Shown piece by piece: positions 16,226-25,785 of a DNA stretch of 64,000 nucleotides. The position numbers and the translations under genes are program-made. Under the pieces are notes generated by a model. The model was not told the DNA's origin and ran no database searches. It was given only the letters and a program-made list of their open reading frames with translations. The stretch covers positions 1 through 64,000 of the forward strand of contig CAYWJB010000012.1 in the NCBI GenBank assembly GCA_964458495.1, written 5' to 3'. Every line of letters starts with the position of its first letter. Within the stretch, counting starts at the first letter, position 1. The stretch is from JANWVO01 sp964458495. Lineage in GTDB: Bacteria; Acidobacteriota; Terriglobia; Bryobacterales; Bryobacteraceae.

Positions 16226-16960
16226 TTACATGTACATGCCGCCGTTGACGCGCAGGACCGCGCCGGTGATGTAGCCCGCGTCCTCGCTGGCGAGAAACCT
16301 CACCGCGTTGGCGATGTCCTTCGGCTGGCCGAAGCGCTTCAGGGGAATCATGGCCAGCATGCGGTCTTTCACCTCCTGGGGCAGGACGGCCGTCATGTCG
16401 GTTTCGATATAGCCCGGGGCGACGGCGTTCACGGTGATGTTGCGCGAAGCCAGCTCGTGGGCCAGGCACTTGGTGAGGCCGATGAGGCCGGCCTTGGAGG
16501 AGACGTAATTGGCCTGGCCGGGATTGCCCATCTCGCCGACCACCGAGGCAATGTTGATGATGCGGCCCCAGCGTTCTTTCATCATCGGCGGGATGACGGC
16601 CTGGGACATGTAAAATGCGCCGGTGAGGTTGATCTGGATCACCTTGTCCCAGTCCTCGGGCTTCATGCGCATCGAAAGGGCGTCGCGCGTGATGCCGGCG
16701 TTGTTGACCAGCACGTCGAGGCGGCCCATCTGTTTGAGAACGGCGTCGACGCCCTGCCGGACCGAGTCACGGTTGGAGACGTCGAGGTCGAGCGTCATCG
16801 TGTTGCCGCCGCACTGGCGGATGGTCTCGGCCACCTCCTCGTTCTTTTCCACCTCGGGCGAGGCGACGACGACATCAAAATTACTGCGGCAGAGGGTGAG
16901 CGCGATTTCCCGGCCGATGCCCCGGCTCGCGCCGGTCACCAGGGCCACGCGGTGAAACAT
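16226..16960 (-). CDS. fabG: 3-oxoacyl-ACP reductase, short-chain dehydrogenase
   Basis: The 244-residue protein has the NADPH-binding TGASRGIG motif near residue 9, the structural NNAG near 87, catalytic Ser in NIASVVGEMGNPGQ and the YVSSK catalytic pair near residue 153. Length and sequence fit FabG, which reduces 3-oxoacyl-ACP in fatty acid elongation. Other SDR reductases share these motifs, so the substrate is inferred. It is divergent from the ubiD-like gene across 77 bases. No other fab genes are adjacent. Confidence 0.9.
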   Translation of the reverse strand: MFHRVALVTGASRGIGREIALTLCRSNFDVVVASPEVEKNEEVAETIRQCGGNTMTLDLDVSNRDSVRQGVDAVLKQMGRLDVLVNNAGITRDALSMRMKPEDWDKVIQINLTGAFYMSQAVIPPMMKERWGRIINIASVVGEMGNPGQANYVSSKAGLIGLTKCLAHELASRNITVNAVAPGYIETDMTAVLPQEVKDRMLAMIPLKRFGQPKDIANAVRFLASEDAGYITGAVLRVNGGMYM

Positions 16961-17037
16961 GGGATGAGACTCCTTGAGCTGAAAGCGTTTCGTCTCTCAT
17001 CATAGTAAAAGCCGCCGGAGGGAGAGGGTTCTCAGGA

Positions 17038-18486
17038 ATGGCCTATACAGATTTGCGAGATTTTGTTCGGGCGCTGGAGCAGGCGGGCGAGCTGAAGCGG
17101 ATTCCGTTCGAGGTGGACCCGAACCTCGAGATCACGGAGTTTGCCGACCGCGCGGTGAAACGGGGCGGGCCGGCGCTGCTGTTCGAGAAGCCGCGCGGGT
17201 CGTCAATGCCGGTGCTGATCAACGCCTTCGCCAGCATGCGGCGGATGGAGATCGCGCTGGAGGCGAAGTCGGTGGAAGAGCATGCGGCGCGGATCTCCGA
17301 GATGCTCGAGATGCGGATGCCGCAGGGGCTGATCAACAAGCTGAAGATGCTGCCGAAGCTGGCCGACATGGCGAACTTCTTTCCACGGACCGTGTCAGAC
17401 GGCCCTTGCAAAGAGGTCGTGCGGCGCGGCGACTTTTCCCTGAAGGAGCTGCCGGTGCTCACATGCTGGCCCGGCGACGCCGGCCCGTTCATCACGCTGC
17501 CGATGGTGTTCACGCGGAATCCGGAGACGGGCAAGCGCAACTGCGGCATGTACCGCATGCAGGTGTACGACGGCCGCACCACGGGCATGCACTGGCAGAC
17601 GCACAAACAGGGGGCCGAGCATTACCGGAGGCTGCAGCGGCAAGGGGCGGCGCGGATGCCGGTGGCGGTGGCCATCGGCGCGGATCCGGCGACAATGTAT
17701 TCGGCGATCCTGCCGCTGCCGCCGGATCTGGACGAGATGATGATCGCCGGCTTCCTGCGCAACAGGCCGGTGGAGATGGTGAAGTGCGAAACGGTGGACC
17801 TGGAAGTGCCCGCCAACGCCGAGATCGTGCTCGAAGGCTATGTCGAGATTGGCGAGAAGCGCCGCGAGGGGCCGTTCGGGGATCACACCGGGTTCTACTC
17901 GCTGGATGACGATTATCCGGTGTTTCATGTGGAGTGCATGACGCACCGCCGGGATCCGATATACGCCACGACGATCGTGGGGCCGCCGCCCATGGAGGAC
18001 TACTACATGGGCAAGGCGATCGAGCGGATCTTCCTGCCGCTGATGCGGCTTCAATTGCCGGAGATCCGCGATATGTGCATGCCGGCCGAGGGGGTGTTCC
18101 ACAACCTGATGCTGGTGTCGATCCGGAAGTCGTACCCGGGCCATGCGCGCAAGGTGATGCATGCCATCTGGGGGCTGGGGCAGGCGATGTTCACGAAGGT
18201 GATCGTGGTGTTCGACGAAGACGTGGACGTGCAGAACGCAAGCGAGGCGGCGTGGATCGCGCTGAACAACATCGATCCGGAGCGCGACATCGAGTTCGTG
18301 CGCGGGCCTGTGGATTCGCTGGATCATGCCAGCCGGCTGCCGGACTACGGTTCGAAAATGGGGATCGACGCAACGCGGAAGTGGCCGGAAGAGGGCTTCG
18401 CGCGCCGCTGGCCGGAGAGGATCGTGATGAGCGCCGAAGTGAAGGCGCGGGTGGACGAGTTGTGGAAGCGGACAGGGCTTGGCTAG
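17038..18486 (+). CDS. UbiD family decarboxylase
   Basis: The 482-residue protein shares the UbiD fold sequence throughout. CGMYRMQVYDGRTTGMHWQ lies near residue 165, and the catalytic REGPFGDHTGFYS segment near 280 contains the conserved Glu and Arg of the prenyl-FMN site. The latter is followed by THRRDPIYATTIVGPPPMED. UbiD enzymes reversibly decarboxylate aromatic or unsaturated acids, for example in quinone synthesis. No ubiX flavin prenyltransferase or quinone gene is nearby, so the substrate is open. ATG 17038 follows a purine-rich GGGAGAGGG leader. It is followed by tRNA-His about 50 bases downstream. Confidence 0.93.
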   Translation: MAYTDLRDFVRALEQAGELKRIPFEVDPNLEITEFADRAVKRGGPALLFEKPRGSSMPVLINAFASMRRMEIALEAKSVEEHAARISEMLEMRMPQGLINKLKMLPKLADMANFFPRTVSDGPCKEVVRRGDFSLKELPVLTCWPGDAGPFITLPMVFTRNPETGKRNCGMYRMQVYDGRTTGMHWQTHKQGAEHYRRLQRQGAARMPVAVAIGADPATMYSAILPLPPDLDEMMIAGFLRNRPVEMVKCETVDLEVPANAEIVLEGYVEIGEKRREGPFGDHTGFYSLDDDYPVFHVECMTHRRDPIYATTIVGPPPMEDYYMGKAIERIFLPLMRLQLPEIRDMCMPAEGVFHNLMLVSIRKSYPGHARKVMHAIWGLGQAMFTKVIVVFDEDVDVQNASEAAWIALNNIDPERDIEFVRGPVDSLDHASRLPDYGSKMGIDATRKWPEEGFARRWPERIVMSAEVKARVDELWKRTGLG

Positions 18487-18537
18487 AGGCGAATGGTGGA
18501 AGGGCGGCGGGGCCTTTGCTAAAATGCGAGTAGTTGC

Positions 18538-18615
18538 GGCGCGTGTAGCTCAGCTGGTAGTAGCGCCAGATTGTGGTTCTGGATGTCGTGGGTTCGAATC
18601 CCACCACGCGCCCCA
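18538..18615 (+). tRNA. tRNA-His (GTG)
   Basis: The cloverleaf is complete: acceptor GCGCGTG/CACGCGC, anticodon stem CCAGA/TCTGG with loop TTGTGGT (anticodon GTG), T-arm GTGGG-TTCGAAT-CCCAC, discriminator C and encoded CCA. The extra 5' G (-1) opposite C73, the identity element of histidine tRNA, is encoded at 18538. Confidence 0.97.
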
Positions 18616-18956
18616 CGCCTGCAATCGAAATCTCCTAACCTGCGAAAGAGCGACGTAAGCGGGGGTTGCATGCGTCACCCGCAACGGCTGAGCGGGGATG
18701 TCTGCTCCCCTTCCCCTCATCCGTTACGGGCACTCGCTCCTCTCAATTTGGCACAAGGACCGGCCGCGAGAAACTGAGGCGCTGTGCAAAGCAGTTCGGC
18801 TTCCAAGCGCGGCACAAATTGCGTTTCTTGAGGGACGGGCGGGAGCCGGACAGTTCGGTGTCAACAGCGCTTTGCAGAGGCCGCAGGATCCGCACGGGCG
18901 GCGGCTTTGATTGCGGTCCGGCGCGCGCGTCCACTATAATTGCAAGTGAACCTCGT
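18616..18956. other. Spacer between two tRNA genes
   Basis: Apart from the tRNA-Lys promoter at its end, I see no gene or hairpin of note in these 341 bases. The open frames lack start context and protein-like composition. Confidence 0.4.
18911..18940 (+). promoter_or_regulatory. Promoter of tRNA-Lys
   Basis: A perfect -10 box TATAAT (18935-18940) is preceded by TTGCGG (18911-18916) with an 18-base spacer. The tRNA begins 17 bases after the -10 box. Confidence 0.6.
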
Positions 18957-19032
<76 letters not shown>

Positions 19033-19042
19033 CCTTCCGGGA

Positions 19043-19106
19043 CTCTACGCCGAACCGGGGAACACCCCGACTTCCCTGCCATTTTCGGAGCATAGATAAC
19101 GTTCAT
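19043..19106 (+). repeat. Outer direct repeat, copy A
   Basis: This 64-base segment begins with CTCTACGCCGAACCGGG and ends with AACGTTCAT. It matches copy B at 19747-19809 with about seven mismatches and one gap (roughly 88 percent). It begins ten bases after the tRNA-Lys CCA. Confidence 0.8.
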
Positions 19107-19172
19107 AAGGGCCCTACGGGCTCAGAGCCGCGAACGGCGGCCGGCGTTCGCCAGAACGGCGGCCAGAGTGAG

Positions 19173-19274
19173 CGGTCCATGCGCGGCCCCGCGCGGTTCA
19201 TGCGGGGGCTCTGCGCGGTTCATGCGTGACTCTGCGCCGTCCATGCGTGGCTCCATGCGGTCCGTGCGCCGCGG
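19173..19274 (+). repeat. Tandem array of about 21-bp units
   Basis: About five imperfect units of the form CGGTTCATGCGNGGCTCTGCG start at 19173, 19194, 19216, 19237 and 19258. One unit is 22 bases long. The period is a multiple of three, so it gives heptad-like peptides in open frames, but I regard these as spurious. Confidence 0.75.
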
Positions 19275-19280
19275 CAGTGA

Positions 19281-19462
19281 CCGCCGCAGCCGCCGCGATG
19301 GGACCGCTCGTTCTTGCAACGCTCCGCGCTGCTTTACTCGCGATGCAGAAAACGGCTCGTTCTCGCGGGCCTTCGGCCCGCTTCACTCGCGGCTCTGACG
19401 ACGCAGTTTCAGGGGGCAGAGCCGCGAACGGCGGCCGGCGTTCGTCAGAACGCCAGCCAGAG
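19281..19462 (+). repeat. 182-bp direct repeat, copy 1
   Basis: It is identical over 182 bases to 19512-19693 (offset 231). It contains an internal hairpin, GCGGGCC-TTC-GGCCCGC. Identity without a coding signal suggests recent duplication or gene conversion. Confidence 0.85.
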
Positions 19463-19511
19463 CAAGCGGTCCATGCGGGGGCTCCGCGCGGTTCATGTGC
19501 TGCGGGAGAAG

Positions 19512-19693
19512 CCGCCGCAGCCGCCGCGATGGGACCGCTCGTTCTTGCAACGCTCCGCGCTGCTTTACTCGCGATGCAGAAAACGGCTCGTTCTCGCGGG
19601 CCTTCGGCCCGCTTCACTCGCGGCTCTGACGACGCAGTTTCAGGGGGCAGAGCCGCGAACGGCGGCCGGCGTTCGTCAGAACGCCAGCCAGAG
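19512..19693 (+). repeat. 182-bp direct repeat, copy 2
   Basis: This is the second identical copy. Its last part and the following bases (19648 to about 19730) also match 19123 to about 19205 with a few mismatches. Confidence 0.85.
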
Positions 19694-19746
19694 TGAGCGG
19701 TCCATGCGCGGCTCCGCGCGGTCCATGCGCCGCGGGAGAAACCGGG

Positions 19747-19809
19747 CTCTACGCCGAACCGGGCAACACGCCGATTTCCCGGCCATTCTCGGAGCCCAGA
19801 AACGTTCAT
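19747..19809 (+). repeat. Outer direct repeat, copy B
   Basis: This is the second copy of the outer repeat, closing the repeat block about 700 bases after copy A. Confidence 0.8.
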
Positions 19810-20268
19810 TAGCCCCCTGTGGTTGCTCTGCTTGCGGAATCCGCGAGACTGCCTTGGCAGAACTCATGAGGCACGTGTAAAGCGGTAGCGGCAATCCATA
19901 TTGAGTTACTCCAGGAGGCGATCCACGTCCGATTCCGGGCGATGGTTCTTCTCGCAATCCGGCAACAGACCCGTCACGGGCTGCAGAGGGCGCCGCAATC
20001 ACGCGCCACCGCGAACGGGCAGAGTCCCGCCTAAGCCTCCTCGCGCCGCAGGGAGTCGCCGCTTGAGCCAAGCCCGGAGGCGACAAACGGGATTCCCGCC
20101 TTCAGCCTGGCATCCCTCGGCGGTTCCGGCCTGCGCGAGGATCCACCGCGTGAAGACGTCTGCCTGACCCACACTTCTATGGCCCAATCGGGGGCGACCG
20201 TAAATAGGGGAGCGGGAAAGTGGCCCGGCAGACAGAAACTGCGCGGAAGAAGTGGCGACGGCCGCAGG

Positions 20269-21462
20269 TCACCAGAAGTGGCTGGCGACGACGCGGGGCG
20301 GGCGGGGTGTCATGCCCACCACTTTGCAATGCAGGACAATTTGAAGGTTCTTGCGCGGCCAGTCCGGCGGAGCGCCGCGCATCATTTCATCCAGGGCGGC
20401 GGGCTGCGTCAGCAACTCCCCAGCCGCCTGGGTGCCCGCGTGCGTGATACCCGCGGCCATTACCAGAGGCTCGCCGCTGTAGCCGGTCAGGATCCGGGAA
20501 ATCAGAAGATAGTCCTCATCCGTGCGGTAGCCCGGCCGCATATTCTCCAACCGCCACAAGCGCCCGGGCTGCTGGCGGTCGACGATCGAGTAGCGCGCAA
20601 AGGCAAAGCGGTACTCTGCGTTCACCTGCATGGTCCAGCGGTTGGAGTAGGCGCCAACCAGCACCGCTGCGGATTCGCGCAGATCGGCAAAGGAGACATC
20701 GAAGCCGATGCGGATCTGAAACGGCTTGCTGCGCCCGGCGAAGAGCGCCGCCAAGCGCGCGGCGGTGAGGGCGTCCCCGACGCCCACATACTGGTCGCGG
20801 CTTTCCACCACTCCACGGCGCCTGAGGTCAAGCGGGTCGTCCGGCGGGGCGGGCTTCGCCCCTTCCGGCAGCAGCGGCGGCAGCGGATCGGCAAGCAGAT
20901 AGACGAGCGGGTGCGCCAGACAGATCAGTACCGGACGGCGGGCCTCAAGCAAAGGCCCCCAGAATTGTTCGAATGCCGTATTACCCCGAAGCGGAGAGGA
21001 GCGGACCAACAACAGGACGCTGGCGGCGATGAGCAACACCAACCCCGCCGCCAACGCCAACCGCCACTTGCGGCTCTCCGGCGTGGCGCCATGCGAGTCC
21101 GGCGCTTCAGGCGGCGACGCCCACTGAAAGTCTGCATGGTATCCCCCCGGCGGTAATTCAATCCGCACATCATGGGGCGGCGCCGCCAGGTGGTATTGCG
21201 CCAACCGTTTGCGGACCTCGTTGGCTGCCACCCTGACAGCCGCATCCTCGCCCGTATCGTAATCCGGCGCCCGGTCAAACAGCGCCATCCCGATGGCCCG
21301 CTCTTTCAACCGGTCCAGGGATCCATCCAAAGTGTGCTCGACCACATAGCGCAGAAACTGCTGGCTTCGCCGGCTGGTCCGAAATTGGGGGCTTTGCAGA
21401 ACGCGTCCGAGTTCTTCGAGAATTGCCTTGCGCTGGCGCACGTCGGTGAGCGGTCCAGGCAT
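20269..21462 (-). CDS. Membrane-anchored putative regulator with acidobacterial N-terminal domain
   Basis: The 397-residue protein has an N-terminal domain (about 1-105) with SRRSQQFLRYVVEHTLDG, LKERAIGMALFDRAPDYDTGED and VRVAANEVRKRLAQY, ending in an IELPPGGYHADF segment. I know this module as frequent in Solibacter-type genomes, where it resembles a winged-helix DNA-binding domain, but it has no firm functional name. One transmembrane helix follows (about 134-153, LALAAGLVLLIAASVLLLV). The extracytoplasmic domain of about 240 residues is unrecognised. The layout resembles one-component CadC/ToxR-like sensors. It is divergent from Oar-like receptor 2, which it may control. Confidence 0.75.
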   Translation of the reverse strand: MPGPLTDVRQRKAILEELGRVLQSPQFRTSRRSQQFLRYVVEHTLDGSLDRLKERAIGMALFDRAPDYDTGEDAAVRVAANEVRKRLAQYHLAAPPHDVRIELPPGGYHADFQWASPPEAPDSHGATPESRKWRLALAAGLVLLIAASVLLLVRSSPLRGNTAFEQFWGPLLEARRPVLICLAHPLVYLLADPLPPLLPEGAKPAPPDDPLDLRRRGVVESRDQYVGVGDALTAARLAALFAGRSKPFQIRIGFDVSFADLRESAAVLVGAYSNRWTMQVNAEYRFAFARYSIVDRQQPGRLWRLENMRPGYRTDEDYLLISRILTGYSGEPLVMAAGITHAGTQAAGELLTQPAALDEMMRGAPPDWPRKNLQIVLHCKVVGMTPRPPRVVASHFW

Positions 21463-21645
21463 TTCGATCCCCTGACCGATACCCTCAGGATACCTCTAAC
21501 GTGACGTTAGCTGCCCCCTGGCCTCTGGAAACAAACGATATGCCTGCGTCTCGTACCGACGCCCGGATTGAACCGTTCTGAACCTTGGAATCCGGCACGA
21601 GCAGGTTCACACTTTGTGGCAGGTTCGTTCAGCCAGGAGGTTTTT

Positions 21646-24600
21646 ATGAGGTTCACGTCTGCCTCACCCGCCCGCGCCGGCGCCGCTCTGCTCATCCTCG
21701 GTGCCTGGCTCGCCGTCGCCCAGTCCAATTTCGGCTCGATTCGAGGAGTCATCCGCGATCCCTCGGGCGCTCCGGTTCCGGGCGCCACGGTCAAGATCAC
21801 CACCACCGGAACCCAGCGCACGATCACGCTTGTGTCCAACGATGCCGGCGCCTACGCCGCTTCCGCGCTCGATCCGGTCTACTATGACGTCAGCGCCGAG
21901 GCCAAGGGCTTCAAGACCGCTGTCGTCAATTCAGTGAAAGTTGACACGGCGCGCGAACTGGGTCTCGACATCACACTCCAGGTTGGCTCGGTAACCGAGA
22001 CGATCGAGGTGACCGCCGAGGCGCCCCTGATGCAACTGGTCACGGGCGCGGTGGTCCAGACGGTGGACCAGCGGACCATCACGGAGATGCCCCTCAACGG
22101 GCGGAACACCATTGCGCTGGCGCTGGTGTTGCCGGGCGCGACCGGCTCGGCGGGCACCGAAATCAGCGAACTGACCACCAATGAACCGTTGCCCGGACGG
22201 GAACTCTCCATCAATGGCGGGCGGATGGGCTCCACGCAATTCTTCGCCGACGGCGCCAACGTCACTTCTGTGGCGCTCGCGCGCATGGCCATCTCTTTCA
22301 CGCCGGATACGATCCAGGAGTTCTCCGTCCAGCAGTCGAACTACTCGGCGCAATATGCCCAGGCTGGCGGCGCGATCATCCAGCAAACCACCAAGTCCGG
22401 CTCCAACGAACTGCGCGGCACACTGTACTGGTTTCACCGCCAGAAAGCCCTGACGGCGAACCCGTTCGGGGCGCAACGCCAGGCGGTCCTGAATTATGAC
22501 TCCCGCCCTCCGCTGCGCCGCCAGCAGGTCGGCATCACCGGCGGGGGGCCGGTAGTGATCCCCAAGGTCTACGACGGCAGGAACAAGACTTTCTGGTACG
22601 CCGCCTTCGAGCCCACCCGCCAGTTGGCCTCGAACCCCGGGGGCCCATCGTTCATCCGCGTGCCCACCGAGGACGAGATCAATGGCGATTTCTCCAGGTC
22701 GCTGGTCTACTCGCGCCTGCCCAGCGGCGCGGTGGTCACGCAGCCCACGGCGCTGCTCTACAACCAGTTCCTTCGGATGAACGACGGCACGCTGGTCCAT
22801 GTGCCGAATCCGAATTACAATCCCAACCTGCCGGTGAGCGTGAGCAATTCACGGTACGCCTACCAGGGATTTCCGCTCTTCAACCCCAACGACCCCGACC
22901 CGGCACGCCGCGGGCGCGTGCTGGTGGACGCGGCCGGGCGCAGCTATGTGAACCCGGTGGCGCAACGCATTTTGCGCGAGTTCTACCCGAAGCCCAATAT
23001 CACCGATCCTGGCGCCATCGCTGATCTCCTCGGCGCCAATTACGTCTATTTCCGCAAGACCGAATACCGCGACGACCGCTGGTCCATGCGCCTGGACCAT
23101 AACCTGACGGCGAACCACCGGCTCTTTTTCCGCTACACCGATCAGCCGCAATTCGGCGACCGCTTCTTCCGCGACCCGGTCACCGACGGCCTCATCTCCG
23201 ACGCCAACAAGAGCCGCCAGGCGCTTCTGAACTGGACCGGATCCTTCAAGTCCACCAGCGTGAACGAATTCCGCGCCTCTTACGTTTACGGCAACTTCGG
23301 GCGCAACTTCCCCGAGCCGCTGCTGAAGAAAGACTACACGTCCGAGTACCTGAACATCGGCGGACCCGGCGCGGGCGCCGTGAACCTGCTCGGCTACGGC
23401 ATGCCCCGCTGGTACGACGGCGGCGCGCCCACGGGGCTCAACGGCTCCACCTCCGGCGCAGGGTTCGGCACCGCAGGCTTCAACCAGCCCCAGGATGTGG
23501 GCAAGAACATCGAGCACACCTACAGCATCACCGACGACTTCTCCACCATCAAGGGCAACATGACGCTGAAGATGGGCTTCGCCGCCTCCCATCTCCAGCT
23601 CAACCAGGCCAACCTTGGCGTCGGGTCGCTCGCCGGCGGGCGCTTCTCCTGGAACCGCGAGACCACCGGCGAGAAGTGGTGCCGCTCGGTTCCTATCGGC
23701 GGAACGATCCCGGGCTGCTCGGGCAACCCCATTGGCGGCGACAAGCTCGCCAGCTTCCTCATCGGAGTGCCGACATGGGTTCAGACCCAGACGGAAAACC
23801 TCTCCGCCACGTATTACTATCGCTGGAAGAATATCGGCGCCTACTTCCAGAACGACTGGCGCGTGAGCCCCAACCTCACCCTCAACCTGGGCGTCCGCTA
23901 TCAGTATCAGTCGCCGCGCTGGGAGAAGAACAACTTCCAGGGCATGCTGAATCTGGGCCGGATGGAGCCCAATCCGTTCGTCTTGCGACCGGACGGCCAG
24001 CCGCACATGGCCCCGGTCTTCGAATTCGCCGGCGTGGACGGCCGCTCGCGCTATCTGACTCCCCCGCAGAAGAATGTCTTCGAACCGCGTATCGGCTTCG
24101 CCTGGACGCCACCGGTGCCGTGGAATGCCTCCCGCAAGTTCGTCATCCGCGGCGGCTACGGGTTGACGCACGCCACGCTGATGGGCAACGACCGCGAACC
24201 GCTCCCCAATCTCGGCTCCCAGACTTTCACTGCTTTCCGCGGCTTCTCCTACCTGCTCGGTTCGAACGACTGGCTGCCGCCGACCAACACCGCCACTTGC
24301 GGGCTGGCGCGGTGCAGCGAGAACAACGTGCCGTTCCAGCTCGGCTTCAACAACATGGTTCTGGCATCGGATCCGAGCCTGTTCGTCATTCCCGCCAACG
24401 GCGTCATCCGGCCCGGCGATGTGGCTGAGCGCTCCACTGCCAGCGGCGCCATTCGCCAGGACGTCCGCTACCAGGCGACGGGCATCGTCGGCAACCAGGA
24501 TTTCCGCATGCCCGCCATTCACAACTATTCGCTTCAGTTCCAGTTCGAGGTGATGGAGAACACAGTGGTCACGCTGGGCTACCAAGGTTCACAGGGTCGC

Positions 24601-25785
24601 CACCTGTTCGGTCCGCCCGCCAATCTGAACCGGAGCGACCCGTTCACGGGCGCGGTGCCGATCCCCGGTTTCGCAGGACGAGCTGGCGGCGCCATCTACC
24701 TGATCCACACCACCAACTCCAGCTCCAGCTACAATGCCTTCACCTCGGAGATCGAGCGGCGCTTCACCCGCGGGCTTCAGTTCCGGGCCAACTACACCTG
24801 GTCCAAGCTGATCGACGACTCCTCGGGCGGCATCAATTTCCCGATCCCGAACAACTCCTTCACCAATGCTTCAGGCGACGTGCCGATCACGCGGAACCAG
24901 GACCCCTACCGGCTGCAGAACGACCGCAGCGTCTCTTCTACGGACACGCCGCATAACATCAACCTGATCGGCTTCTGGGAGCTGCCCTTCGGGCAGGGCA
25001 AACGCTGGGCGACCCGCGGCTGGTGGTCGCAACTCGCCGGGGACTGGCAGATCTCGGGCCTGTCCAAGATCCGTTCGGGGTGGCCGCTGTCGGCCACGCT
25101 CGGCCGCAGCAACTCGGTGGACACGGGCATTCCCGGCGGCGAACTCCGCCCCGACCTGATCCCGGGCGTCCCGCTGATCAATCCCGACTGGACCCCGGAG
25201 AACGCCCTCTTCACCCCCTACATGAACCCGCGAGCCTTTGCCTGGCCGGAACCCGGCCGCCTGGGCAACGCCGCGCGCAATTTCTCCGTGCGCATGCCGT
25301 GGGTGCAGAGCTTCGACGCCTCTTTTTCCAAGCGGATCCGCCCCTTCAAGGAGAGCCGCCGGCACTTCGAGTTGCGCGGCGAGTTCTTCAACATCCTCAA
25401 TCACAAGACATTCCACCCGAACTTCAACACGAGTCTCTTTTCGAGCGGCGACCAGAACCCGCTGCTCGCCGGCACCCGGCCGAACCAGACGCCCATCGCG
25501 AACGTGCAGAACCGCTTCGCGGCGCTGCGCTCCCCAGGCGTTTGGGACGCCATCGTCAACAAGAGCCAGGGCATGAATGTGGATGTTGCCATCTCCCAGC
25601 TCGCCGGACCCGGCGCCGGCGGGCTCGGCTGCCCGTCCAACGCCGCCGAACTCGGCAACGCCACTGTCGCCCTCAGTCCGGCGTGCGCCGCCCGGGTGCT
25701 CAACCTGAACACCAATTTCTACAGGCTGAACCAGAACTCGATCCAGTCGCGCACCGTGCAACTGGCCCTGAAGTTCTACTTTTGA
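21646..25785 (+). CDS. Oar-like TonB-dependent receptor with N-terminal carboxypeptidase-regulatory domain
   Basis: The 1379-residue outer-membrane receptor has a signal peptide (cleavage after about residue 27, WLAVAQS). The carboxypeptidase-regulatory-like domain is at about 30-115 (GVIRDPSGAPVPGATVKI). The plug is at about 125-250 (MPLNGRNTIALALVLPGA, then YAQAGGAIIQQTTKSG). The barrel ends in Phe (ALKFYF). ATG 21646 has AGGAGG at the right distance; an ATG at 21568 in frame adds 26 residues ahead of the signal peptide and is less likely. It belongs to the same family as the receptor at 3296-6751 but is about 230 residues longer. Substrate is unknown. The divergent neighbour is a putative membrane-bound regulator. 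Confidence 0.92.
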   Translation: MRFTSASPARAGAALLILGAWLAVAQSNFGSIRGVIRDPSGAPVPGATVKITTTGTQRTITLVSNDAGAYAASALDPVYYDVSAEAKGFKTAVVNSVKVDTARELGLDITLQVGSVTETIEVTAEAPLMQLVTGAVVQTVDQRTITEMPLNGRNTIALALVLPGATGSAGTEISELTTNEPLPGRELSINGGRMGSTQFFADGANVTSVALARMAISFTPDTIQEFSVQQSNYSAQYAQAGGAIIQQTTKSGSNELRGTLYWFHRQKALTANPFGAQRQAVLNYDSRPPLRRQQVGITGGGPVVIPKVYDGRNKTFWYAAFEPTRQLASNPGGPSFIRVPTEDEINGDFSRSLVYSRLPSGAVVTQPTALLYNQFLRMNDGTLVHVPNPNYNPNLPVSVSNSRYAYQGFPLFNPNDPDPARRGRVLVDAAGRSYVNPVAQRILREFYPKPNITDPGAIADLLGANYVYFRKTEYRDDRWSMRLDHNLTANHRLFFRYTDQPQFGDRFFRDPVTDGLISDANKSRQALLNWTGSFKSTSVNEFRASYVYGNFGRNFPEPLLKKDYTSEYLNIGGPGAGAVNLLGYGMPRWYDGGAPTGLNGSTSGAGFGTAGFNQPQDVGKNIEHTYSITDDFSTIKGNMTLKMGFAASHLQLNQANLGVGSLAGGRFSWNRETTGEKWCRSVPIGGTIPGCSGNPIGGDKLASFLIGVPTWVQTQTENLSATYYYRWKNIGAYFQNDWRVSPNLTLNLGVRYQYQSPRWEKNNFQGMLNLGRMEPNPFVLRPDGQPHMAPVFEFAGVDGRSRYLTPPQKNVFEPRIGFAWTPPVPWNASRKFVIRGGYGLTHATLMGNDREPLPNLGSQTFTAFRGFSYLLGSNDWLPPTNTATCGLARCSENNVPFQLGFNNMVLASDPSLFVIPANGVIRPGDVAERSTASGAIRQDVRYQATGIVGNQDFRMPAIHNYSLQFQFEVMENTVVTLGYQGSQGRHLFGPPANLNRSDPFTGAVPIPGFAGRAGGAIYLIHTTNSSSSYNAFTSEIERRFTRGLQFRANYTWSKLIDDSSGGINFPIPNNSFTNASGDVPITRNQDPYRLQNDRSVSSTDTPHNINLIGFWELPFGQGKRWATRGWWSQLAGDWQISGLSKIRSGWPLSATLGRSNSVDTGIPGGELRPDLIPGVPLINPDWTPENALFTPYMNPRAFAWPEPGRLGNAARNFSVRMPWVQSFDASFSKRIRPFKESRRHFELRGEFFNILNHKTFHPNFNTSLFSSGDQNPLLAGTRPNQTPIANVQNRFAALRSPGVWDAIVNKSQGMNVDVAISQLAGPGAGGLGCPSNAAELGNATVALSPACAARVLNLNTNFYRLNQNSIQSRTVQLALKFYF

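Larger units (their letters stand above)
19033..20268. repeat. Nested repeat region behind tRNA-Lys, no convincing gene
   Basis: This 1.2-kb stretch is built from direct repeats at several scales: an outer pair of about 64 bases, a tandem array of about 21 bases, and two identical 182-bp units whose tail also occurs a third time at 19123-19205. Several frames remain open only because the DNA is repetitive and GC-rich; none gives a protein-like sequence or a ribosome site. From 19810 to 20268 nothing further is recognisable. Confidence 0.7.

Noticed and set aside
19281..19693. CRISPR array
   Set aside because: There are only two long identical units and a 21-bp tandem array without unique spacers; no cas genes are near.
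22849..24585. A 578-residue antisense frame inside Oar-like receptor 2
   Set aside because: It is a shadow frame with no start context; the plus-strand receptor explains the region fully.
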